This document shows, piece by piece, positions 7,205-14,209 of a stretch of DNA of 26,962 nt. The stretch's first letter is position 1. Each line of letters starts with the position of its first letter. The notes beneath the pieces were generated by a model. The model saw only the letters and a program-made list of their open reading frames with translations. It did not search any database and was not told the origin of the DNA. This DNA comes from Methanoculleus sp. UBA208 (GTDB lineage: Archaea > Halobacteriota > Methanomicrobia > Methanomicrobiales > Methanoculleaceae): positions 1 through 26,962 of the forward strand of contig NZ_DAFZ01000046.1 of NCBI RefSeq assembly GCF_002498065.1. Direction: 5' to 3'. The position numbers and the translations under genes are program-made.

Positions 7205-8575
7205 ATGCGAAACGGAAAACGGATGTTTGGAACGAACGGCGTACGGGGCGTGATCGGAGATATGATGACACCGGCCCTCGTCCTCAAGATCGGCGCCGCG
7301 CTCGGATCGATGAGGAAGGGCACCATCGCGGTCGGCAGGGATACACGGACGTCCGGCGAAGCCCTGACTCACGCCCTCAAGGCCGGCCTCCTGATGACCG
7401 GGTGCGGCGTGGTAGACGTGGGCATCCTCCCCACGCCGGCCCTGCAGTATATCGTAAAGACCAACCAGTACGCCGGCGGCGCGATGATCACCGCATCCCA
7501 CAACCCGCCCGAGTACAACGGCGTGAAGATCATCGAGGCCGACGGCACCGAGATGTCCGATGAGGAGATCATCGTGCTCGAAGACCGGTTTTTCGCCGGG
7601 GAGTTCGACACCGTTCCCTGGGACGGCGTCGGCAGGGAAGCCGCCGCACCCGAACTGCTGGAGGAGTATATCGAGGCCGTCGTGAGGCACTTCCCGGCGG
7701 GCATCGGCGAGGGCATGACCGTCGTCGTCGACCCCGGTTCCGGCCCCGCGGCGCTCACGACGCCGAGCATCCTCTCAAGGATGGGCTGCCGGGTCCATAC
7801 CATCAACGCCCGGCTCGACGGCACCTTCCCGGGCCGGATGCCCGAACCGACCCCCGAAGGACTGCAGCCCCTCTCGGATATGGTCGTCGCCACGGGCGCG
7901 GACTTCGGGGTGGCGCACGACGGCGATGCCGACCGGGCGGTCTTCGTCGATACCAAAGGACGCTATATAGAAGAGAACTATGAGTTCGCCCTGGTCGAGG
8001 ACTACGTCTGCGCCAGGAACAGCGGCGGGCTCGTCGTCACCCCGGTCGCCACATCCCGGCTGATCAGGGATATCGCAGAGAAACACGACTGCACCGTCGA
8101 CTATACCCCCGTAGGGAGCATCTATGTCGCAAGGAGAATGATCGAACTGATGGGCGAGGGGAAGAACGTCTCCTTCGGGGGTGAAGGAAACGGCGGCCTG
8201 ATCTACCCCGACCACCAGTTCTGCCGGGACGGGGGCATGACCGCCGCCATGATGGTGGCGGTTCTCGCAAGCCATAACGGCAGAAAGCTCTCCGATATCC
8301 TCGACGAACTTCCCGCATACCACCTGGTCAAGGAGAAACTCCGCACCGGGGACCCTGCCGCGCTGGTCCGCGCCGTCGAAGAGGCATTTTCGGGAGAGGC
8401 CATCGAGAAGATCGACGGCATCAAGATCGTCAGGGACAACGCCTGGGCCCTTGTGCGGGCATCGGGCACGGAACCGATGATCAGGATCATGATCGAGGCA
8501 AAGGACCCGGGCGTCGCGGATGCCATGTACCGGGAGATCATGGTGGTCGCGACGGGCCGAAGGGCCGGAGCGTGA
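7205..8575 (+). CDS. glmM: Phosphoglucosamine mutase (phosphohexomutase family)
   Basis: Converts glucosamine-6-phosphate to glucosamine-1-phosphate on the way to UDP-GlcNAc; phosphoglucose or phosphomannose activity is possible in archaeal members. All four active-site elements are present in order: phosphoserine loop TASHNP (S98), metal loop DGDADR (239-244), sugar-binding GEGNGG (326-331) and phosphate-binding RASGTEP (418-424). The N-terminal MFGTNGVRG is typical. At 456 residues the length is normal. GGAG about 11 bases upstream supports the ATG at 7205; an internal ATG at 7223 is an alternative. The last residues (TGRRAGA) are encoded by sequence that recurs in the downstream intergenic repeat, so the C-terminus looks modified by repeat DNA. 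It is the last gene of the DUF5806-MobB/MoaE-GlmM operon. Confidence 0.93.
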   Translation: MRNGKRMFGTNGVRGVIGDMMTPALVLKIGAALGSMRKGTIAVGRDTRTSGEALTHALKAGLLMTGCGVVDVGILPTPALQYIVKTNQYAGGAMITASHNPPEYNGVKIIEADGTEMSDEEIIVLEDRFFAGEFDTVPWDGVGREAAAPELLEEYIEAVVRHFPAGIGEGMTVVVDPGSGPAALTTPSILSRMGCRVHTINARLDGTFPGRMPEPTPEGLQPLSDMVVATGADFGVAHDGDADRAVFVDTKGRYIEENYEFALVEDYVCARNSGGLVVTPVATSRLIRDIAEKHDCTVDYTPVGSIYVARRMIELMGEGKNVSFGGEGNGGLIYPDHQFCRDGGMTAAMMVAVLASHNGRKLSDILDELPAYHLVKEKLRTGDPAALVRAVEEAFSGEAIEKIDGIKIVRDNAWALVRASGTEPMIRIMIEAKDPGVADAMYREIMVVATGRRAGA

Positions 8576-8576
8576 G

Positions 8577-8594
8577 AAAACGCGGAAGCGTTTT
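8577..8594 (+). terminator. glmM: Hairpin terminator after glmM
   Basis: AAAACGC and GCGTTTT form a perfect seven-base-pair stem closed by a GGAA tetraloop (GNRA class). It begins two bases after the glmM stop codon and ends in TTTT. Its shape fits a transcription terminator or 3' end processing structure. Confidence 0.6.
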
Positions 8595-8618
8595 CGAGTT
8601 GCGACGCTCCGCAAGGAG

Positions 8619-8651
8619 CGGAGCAGGAGCACCGTCAGGTGCGACTTGCGA
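8619..8651 (+). repeat. Palindromic GC-rich repeat, copy 2
   Basis: The core GAGCACCGTCAGGTGCGA is flanked by CGGAGCAG and CTTGCGA. It is nearly identical to the minus-strand copy at 4946-4978. Confidence 0.85.
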
Positions 8652-8732
8652 AGGGCGGGAGCGAGGGGCGACGGGCCGAAGGGTGCGATGGTCCGAAGGA
8701 CCGGAGCTTGAGAAGCCGTCGGGTTTCGAGCC

Positions 8733-8760
8733 CGGAGCGTGAGCACCACAGGTGCGACTG
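8733..8760 (+). repeat. Palindromic GC-rich repeat, copy 3
   Basis: CGGAGCGT is followed by the core GAGCACCACAGGTGCGA, one base shorter in the loop than copy 2. The GCACC/GGTGC arms are intact. Confidence 0.75.
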
Positions 8761-8923
8761 GTCAGGCGGGCATGATCGCTATATCCCGCCTAGATAGGAT
8801 CGATCCTTCATGAGGCATTCGATTCGGGGTGTCTCGGAGACTCCTGTCGTTCATCATATCCCCAATATTTCCGGGGATCTCTCTGAATTCTACTGAAAAA
8901 CATTCTTGTGGGAGGGGGGCAAT

Positions 8924-8931
8924 CTATATAT
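8924..8931 (+). promoter_or_regulatory. TATA box of the solenoid-acylphosphatase operon
   Basis: CTATATAT lies in an AT-rich stretch, predicting a start of transcription near 8955 and a leader of about 27 bases. The leader contains GGGAGAG (8964-8970) as ribosome site before the ATG at 8982. Confidence 0.65.
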
Positions 8932-8981
8932 CTGATAATGGATATGCATGATGCAGTACCCACGGGAGAGCGCTGATCAAA

Positions 8982-11900
8982 ATGAATGGAAAACTGCAGA
9001 TGAAACAGAAGATAAACTCCGCTATCTCGTCTGGCGATCTGCGTGAGCTTGAAAAGGTAGTTTCGGACATATCGGAGACCCAGACGCGGAAGGAGAAGAA
9101 ATCGCTCTACGAGCAGATGAATGCCGCCCTGGTTGAAGCGGCGTTCGACGAAGGCCAGCCCGAACTCTTAAGCCAGCTCGTCGAACCGACCAGGGAAGAG
9201 ATATTCGCCCTCGCCAGGCGTGCTGCGGCACTCTATAGTGAGAACAAAGATGAAGCATGGTTCTACGCAATATTCACCCTGGTCGATAAGCTTGATCGTA
9301 AGAGCCATCAGTCAGATATCCTTGCCGGGATCTCCCGCGATCTGGTCCAGGCGGGGGTCGATACCGGGGACATCCACTATATCGAAAAAGGGGGAGAGGC
9401 CTTCGACAAGATCAGCATCCGTAAATACCGCTCGGCAATCCTCTCCGAGATCATCCCGCTCTTCATCCGGTATGGCCAGAAACACCAAAACGTCGACATC
9501 ATGCAGTATGCTCTCCAGATGCTCCCCGAGATCGGCGATATATCGAGACAGTCACAACTCCATGCCGATGTGGCCCGGGCGATCGCCGGTTCCGGCATCG
9601 AGTCAGGCGATATCAACCTCGTGATAAGCGGACTTTCGAGCGCTACCGAGATCAACCAGAAGATCCGGCGCACCAACTCAATCTCCGACATCGTGGACGC
9701 CACCTGGAAATCCTCGCTGAAGAAGGAGATCTCCGACATCGAGCAGATTATAGACTCCCTCCCCGACATCCCCGAAGAGCGGCTCACCGAAGTCCTCGCA
9801 ATCCTGACCGAGCAGCTCCTCGACCGCCAGCGTGACAAGAAACAGGTATACGCCAAACTGCTCAGGATCGATGACGTGAAACCGTGGGCAGGCCAGACCC
9901 TCGTCCTCGAACTCCTGAAGAAGGCAGAGCGGAGCGGGGAACGCTGGTTCCTCGAGAAGGCGTTCGAGTTCAATGCCCGGGCCGTGGGAGAGACCCAGCT
10001 CCCCATCGAAGAGATCGTTCTCTCCGGGATTGCAGTCGTCGAGAAGAGTGGAAACCCGACCATCCTCCTCGACATCACACCGCTGATCGACGAGTCCTGC
10101 GACGCAGCGAAGGCGGCCCAGCTCTACCGGCAGATCACCGACGCACTCTCCCGGATGGGCGACTTCTACCACGCAATCGAGGTCATGAAGAAGGCCAGCA
10201 CCAGTACGCAGAGGATCAACGCCCAATTTTTCGATACCAGTGTCCGCCTGATCAAAGAGGGTGTCAGGCGCGACGAGATCGGACTCGTCCGTGAGAACAT
10301 CCTCGCCACACTGGATACCGATATTGCCGACTCGCTGGTACACCAGGCGGTGACCGACTTCTGCAAGGAGTACGACTTTGACGAAGTTGTCAGGCACATA
10401 CCGGCCATCAAGGAACTTGCGGGGTCGCACCACGCACAGGACCCCCTGCTCCTCGAGTGCAACACCATCCTGATCGACCGGGGGTTCGTCCGCCAGAAAG
10501 ACCCGTCGGCTCTCGTGGACCTGGTGAGCCAGATCGGAGAGCAGGCCCTGCGAGAACAGGCAATCTCGACCATCGCCGTCGAGATGGCACGGATCGGCGT
10601 CAGCCGGAAAGACCGGGACCTCCTCCGTCATGCGACCGGGCTCACCTGTGAGATCATGGACCATCAGTCACGGGCCGAGGCGATGGGCGGCATCGTGGAT
10701 CAGGCGGCCGTGCTCGCCGTCGAGGACGGCGACCTGGACCTGCTGCACGGGATGCGGGTCCTCTCCACGTCCCTGCTGGAACGGGACTACTGCCTCTTTG
10801 CAATGGGCAAGGTGATTCACGGCCTGATCATGTACGGGATCGAGCAGCTCTCGCTCCGGGCTCTGGATGAGGCGGCCCAGATCCTCTCCCAGATCAGCGA
10901 CCCGTCCCTGCAGCGGCAGCTGGCCGACCCCCTCATCGAAGGCTACGTCCGTGTCGGGAGCCTGCAGGCGGCAGACCAGCTCTCCCGGGGGAGAGCCCGG
11001 ATCTTCGAAGGCATGATGGAACCGTTCGAGGTCGCGCTTGCCCTCCTCCAGGCCAACACCCCGCACGAGGAGATCTCGATTAAAATTGCAAGCTACGTCG
11101 ACATCATGCTCGAGTACACGCAGGTCTACAGAAGCCCGATCTTTGCGATCCCCATGACGCTCTTCTCCCTGGAGATCGAGGGGGATTACGAGCGGACCGC
11201 CATGATCCAGAGGATTCTCACCTTCTTCACCAGCTACACGAAAGAGTTCGACTCGGCCGATCCCTATGAGGTGACGGCGTATCTGCTCGAGGGGATCGAG
11301 GGAGGAGCAGCGGCACAACCGGTCCTCGAGTTGATGTACCGCCTCTTCGAGCACACCAGCGACGTCTATGCGCGCTACTCAGGGATGTACCGGATCGTGA
11401 GCGCCTACTCGGCCCTCGGCAATGAAGACCGGGCCGAGACGATCATCCGGAGGCTCCATGAGACCATCGGCACCATCTCCGATCCGTCCGTCCGTACAAT
11501 CATGCTCTCCGACCTCGCCGGGCTCATGGCCGGGATCGACCACAGCGCAGCCAGAGGCTACCTTGCCGAGGCGCAGGAGACGCTCGATTCCGTGGGGCAG
11601 GAACGGGAGGCATTCGTCAGGAAGAACCTGATCTACGCCGCAAGAAGCCTCAGCACCGTAAACAAGCAGGAGAAGGACGTTGACTGGGCGATTGAGCAGG
11701 TCGGCAGAATCGAGGATCCGGTCGAGTATGTGGACGCTCTCGCGGCGGTCTTCGATATGGTCAGCGAGCCTGCGCAGAGGAAGGAGATCCTCTCGGCCAT
11801 GTGCCATACCGTCGTGAGCATCCCCTCTCCCTACATCCGGCTCTCAATGCTCTTTGACGTGGCGCAGTTCGCCGAAACCTACGGAGATGAAGAGGAGATT

Positions 11901-12548
11901 GACGAACTGCTGGACGGCATGGAGAGAACCGCCGGCTATGTTCAGATCCCGTTCATCACCGCGATGACGCAGCAGCGGATGGCCCAGATGCTCTTCTCGT
12001 TCTACCGGGCGAGCGGAAAGCCGGTCGCTCGAGAGCGCGCTGCCGATATCGTCTCCACAATCGACGACGACAGGATCCGGTACAGCCTGATGGTCCAGCT
12101 CGAGCAGGCCATGCCCCAGTCATGGAAGAACACGGTCTACGGCAGGATCCTGGACTGCCGGGACAAGATCCGGAGCGGCGATTACACCACAAAGGACATG
12201 GTCACGCTTGATAGGGCGATGCGGGCGGCACCAGACCGGGCGAAGCGGGCGACCTACTACACCGAACTCTACCTCATCGCCAGGAACGCAGGGCAGCACG
12301 AGGTTGCGGACAGGATGCTGCTCTGCGCGCTCGAAGAGGCACGGATCATCAGGCCGCTCTCGCGGCGGGCTTTTGTGCTCGGCGATATGGCGTGCCGGAT
12401 ATACGCAGAGCGCTACGAAGACCGCTCAAGGGAGGTCCTTGATCTGGCCGTGAGCGAGGCCCTCAACATCCGCGACTCGATGATCCGGGACGAGGTATAC
12501 GACGAGCTGGATATGTCCATGCGGATCATCCAGGAGCACTGGCTGTGA
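8982..12548 (+). CDS. Giant alpha-solenoid repeat protein, function unknown
   Basis: A 1188-residue protein that I do not recognise as a named family. It is predicted almost wholly alpha-helical and soluble: no signal peptide, membrane segment, P-loop or metal motif was found. Near the N-terminus three successive units of about 40 residues are visible (roughly 107-146, 147-187, 188-227). Each has the pattern basic/polar start, two amphipathic helices and a G-x(2-4)-GD or similar turn (QAGVDTGDIHYIEKG; GSGIESGDINLVISG). Similar units recur later (for example ARIGVSRKDRDLLRHA and AVEDGDLDLLHG). This resembles TPR/HEAT-like scaffolds that hold partner proteins or nucleic acid. Two in-frame ATGs (8982, 9000) are possible starts; the first fits the GGGAG site. 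Its TGA overlaps the GTG of the acylphosphatase gene, so the two are translationally coupled. Confidence 0.85.
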   Translation: MNGKLQMKQKINSAISSGDLRELEKVVSDISETQTRKEKKSLYEQMNAALVEAAFDEGQPELLSQLVEPTREEIFALARRAAALYSENKDEAWFYAIFTLVDKLDRKSHQSDILAGISRDLVQAGVDTGDIHYIEKGGEAFDKISIRKYRSAILSEIIPLFIRYGQKHQNVDIMQYALQMLPEIGDISRQSQLHADVARAIAGSGIESGDINLVISGLSSATEINQKIRRTNSISDIVDATWKSSLKKEISDIEQIIDSLPDIPEERLTEVLAILTEQLLDRQRDKKQVYAKLLRIDDVKPWAGQTLVLELLKKAERSGERWFLEKAFEFNARAVGETQLPIEEIVLSGIAVVEKSGNPTILLDITPLIDESCDAAKAAQLYRQITDALSRMGDFYHAIEVMKKASTSTQRINAQFFDTSVRLIKEGVRRDEIGLVRENILATLDTDIADSLVHQAVTDFCKEYDFDEVVRHIPAIKELAGSHHAQDPLLLECNTILIDRGFVRQKDPSALVDLVSQIGEQALREQAISTIAVEMARIGVSRKDRDLLRHATGLTCEIMDHQSRAEAMGGIVDQAAVLAVEDGDLDLLHGMRVLSTSLLERDYCLFAMGKVIHGLIMYGIEQLSLRALDEAAQILSQISDPSLQRQLADPLIEGYVRVGSLQAADQLSRGRARIFEGMMEPFEVALALLQANTPHEEISIKIASYVDIMLEYTQVYRSPIFAIPMTLFSLEIEGDYERTAMIQRILTFFTSYTKEFDSADPYEVTAYLLEGIEGGAAAQPVLELMYRLFEHTSDVYARYSGMYRIVSAYSALGNEDRAETIIRRLHETIGTISDPSVRTIMLSDLAGLMAGIDHSAARGYLAEAQETLDSVGQEREAFVRKNLIYAARSLSTVNKQEKDVDWAIEQVGRIEDPVEYVDALAAVFDMVSEPAQRKEILSAMCHTVVSIPSPYIRLSMLFDVAQFAETYGDEEEIDELLDGMERTAGYVQIPFITAMTQQRMAQMLFSFYRASGKPVARERAADIVSTIDDDRIRYSLMVQLEQAMPQSWKNTVYGRILDCRDKIRSGDYTTKDMVTLDRAMRAAPDRAKRATYYTELYLIARNAGQHEVADRMLLCALEEARIIRPLSRRAFVLGDMACRIYAERYEDRSREVLDLAVSEALNIRDSMIRDEVYDELDMSMRIIQEHWL

Positions 12549-12832
12549 AGACGATCGAGATCAGGATAGCCGGGAGGGTGCAGGGCGTCGGGTTTCGTGC
12601 ATGCATCAAGAGGATCGCCACCAACCTCGGCGTAGGCGGCGAGGCGATGAACCTCCCTGACGGGAGGGTGCTCATCACCGCAACCGCCGAACCCGTCATC
12701 CTCGACAAGTTCGTCTCCATGCTTTATGGATGCCCCCGGGTCGTCATCAGGGACCTTACCCAGCGGGAGATTACCCCTGCCACCTACCCCGAGTTCACCA
12801 TCCAGCGGGGCAGTTACCAGTACAGCACGTGA
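12545..12832 (+). CDS. acyP: Acylphosphatase
   Basis: A small cytoplasmic hydrolase (95 residues, normal length) that cleaves carboxyl-phosphate bonds such as acetyl-phosphate or carbamoyl-phosphate. The phosphate-binding signature GRVQGVGFR is at residues 10-18 with catalytic R18. The second motif AMNLPDGRV contains catalytic N37. Translation begins with GTG at 12545 inside the stop codon of the solenoid gene (GTGA overlap), so expression is coupled to it. Its 3' end overlaps the convergent cas1 gene by 19 bases. The cellular substrate is unknown, and so is the reason for the pairing with the solenoid protein. Confidence 0.93.
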   Translation: MKTIEIRIAGRVQGVGFRACIKRIATNLGVGGEAMNLPDGRVLITATAEPVILDKFVSMLYGCPRVVIRDLTQREITPATYPEFTIQRGSYQYST

Positions 12833-13764
12833 AACTCAGCGTTCGCAAGGAGCGCATCCCGCAGGATGCGCACCTGCGCATCGATACGGGACTGGTCGAT
12901 TGAGTCGCGAAGCGCCGCGATCAGGCGGGCCGAGAAGTTTGCGTCAAGGTAGCATCTCTTTTCACCGCATTCGTAATCCCCGTCCCCGATCTCTTCACGG
13001 GCAAACCTAATGACGGCACGGTCCACCATCACCGCTTTCTGTGGTTCGATGAGGTCGTGGACGAAGCTTCCAGCCCCCTCGTGAAGCATGCCGAGGTCGG
13101 GGTCGAGGTGGGCGCCGACCAGCGCGACGCAGCAGTTGCCATACAGCATCGCGTATCCGAGCGAGAACATGGCGTTGACGGGATCGAGGTACGGGCGGCT
13201 CGTCCTGCGCCGGAACCCGAGTTCCGGCGGGAGCGCGCGGGAGAGGATCTCGTAGTACATATCGGCGGTCAGGCGGGAGAGCCTCCGCAGATCCTCCATG
13301 GTGACCGAGACCGCGAGTTCCTCTCTGGCCTGGTAGAGGAAGTCGAGTTCTCCGGCGTAGAAGATCTCCTGCCCGGCGCGGTCATAGAGTTCCTCGAGGA
13401 GGAGGAGCCTCGACTGGAGGCCGGCCGTCGCGAGCGGCTGCGCGAACCGGTGAGGGGCGGCCCGTTCCTGGGCAAGGCGCACAGCCTCGTCCGGCCGGTA
13501 GCCGTAGGTAGAGGCACCCGACGGGTAGAGGCACCCGACGGGCGTGCCGTCGATATCAAAGAAGGTGATGACAGCACCGGCTTTGAGGAGGTTTGTCACC
13601 GCAGAGGTGTGCAGGGTATGGCCGCCGACGATCAGGAGGTGCTTCACTGCCTGGAGGGGATAACGCCGGGTCTCGTTCCCGTGCGCAATGACCAGCTCCT
13701 GTGTCGTCGCCTTGATGTGCCCCCCATAGCCGAAGACGGGGAGCCAGGGTTCCGTCGCTGTCAT
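12814..13764 (-). CDS. cas1: Stand-alone Cas1 homologue with a substituted catalytic glutamate
   Basis: Cas1 is the integrase subunit of CRISPR adaptation. The C-terminal domain is plainly Cas1: FRRRTSRPYLDPVNAMFSLG (184-203), LY at 207-208, LDPDLGMLHEG (220-230) with H228, and FVHDLIEPQKAVMVDRAV (234-251) with D237 and E240. The beta-rich N-terminal domain is also present. Anchored on the conserved YY (170-171), the metal-binding Glu of the usual IEG motif falls on S163 (RLSRLTADMYY), so one of three metal ligands is missing. No cas2, cas4, effector gene or CRISPR array is in the window. The start at ATG 13764 is chosen because the fold begins just after it; the frame extends to 13848 with unrelated sequence. 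Solo Cas1 proteins have been described in methanogens; membership of that group is a guess here. Confidence 0.9.
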   Translation of the reverse strand: MTATEPWLPVFGYGGHIKATTQELVIAHGNETRRYPLQAVKHLLIVGGHTLHTSAVTNLLKAGAVITFFDIDGTPVGCLYPSGASTYGYRPDEAVRLAQERAAPHRFAQPLATAGLQSRLLLLEELYDRAGQEIFYAGELDFLYQAREELAVSVTMEDLRRLSRLTADMYYEILSRALPPELGFRRRTSRPYLDPVNAMFSLGYAMLYGNCCVALVGAHLDPDLGMLHEGAGSFVHDLIEPQKAVMVDRAVIRFAREEIGDGDYECGEKRCYLDANFSARLIAALRDSIDQSRIDAQVRILRDALLANAEFHVLYW

Positions 13765-14209
13765 CCGATCACTCTGGAAAGGAGTATTGGGCGGTTTTTG
13801 GTGATTAATGCATCGAATCGCCGGGATACAACGAGAACACGATGTCACCGGTAGGCAGGCGGTTCGGCGGGTCGAGCACCTATGCCTTCGCTATTCCCGC
13901 CAACGCGACCTTTCCTGGCGAAACGCGAATGTTTGTAGACTACGTTCTGGACGCGTTCCGTGAGGGGCGACCAGGTTGGCCCACCCCGATGAAACAGGAA
14001 CCGGGGGCTGCCATGGCGTACCATGCCAAGCATTGACAAACCTTTTTTGGCACCGGCCGCTCATATAGAGGTAGAGTAGCCCGGCGGCGCGGCTCCGGCA
14101 GGTCATCGGACGGCCGCCGGAGTACCGCACCCGGATAACGGATGCCGGGCAGTATGCTGCCGGAGACGGAGCATATCCTCTCCGGCCGGCGAAATACCGA
14201 TGGGATATT
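13765..14209. other. 445 bp divergent spacer between cas1 and paaK
   Basis: It must hold the promoters of both flanking genes. A TATA-like element (CTCATATAG, 14061-14069) is plausible for paaK, leaving a leader of about 120 bases that is GC-rich and can fold locally (for example CCGGGCAG/CTGCCGG around 14144-14164). The reverse complement of the same element (CTATATGAG) faces a 62-codon minus-strand frame (13845-14033) of no recognised family. A T6 tract lies at 14043-14048. No confident gene is seen. Confidence 0.55.

Larger units (their letters stand above)
8550..8760 (+). repeat. Repeat cluster overlapping the glmM 3' end
   Basis: CGACGGGCCGAAGGG occurs at 8550-8564 (inside glmM) and again at 8669-8683. 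CCGAAGGGCCGGAGCGTGAG (8557-8576, containing the glmM stop) recurs with two changes at 8693-8712. Two palindromic cores of the dispersed family also lie here, at 8619-8651 and 8733-8760. The cluster is therefore an array of short related GC-rich units. Confidence 0.8.
8576..8981. other. 406 bp spacer between glmM and the solenoid gene
   Basis: It holds the glmM terminator, the repeat cluster up to 8760, a 7-bp stem AGGCGGG/CCCGCCT (8764-8791), a perfect 12-base palindrome AGGATCGATCCT (8796-8807), an ATCCCC/GGGGAT hairpin (8858-8878) and the TATA box at 8924-8931. No gene is seen. Confidence 0.65.

Noticed and set aside
13765..13848. N-terminal extension of Cas1 to 13848
   Set aside because: The added 28 residues have no counterpart in Cas1, whose first beta strand begins shortly after the Met at 13764.
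14043..14048. T6 tract as a terminator
   Set aside because: No plus-strand gene ends upstream of it; it lies between two divergent genes.
12814..14209. A CRISPR array or other cas genes near Cas1
   Set aside because: I looked for regularly spaced direct repeats and for Cas2, Cas4 or effector motifs on both strands. None is present in the window.
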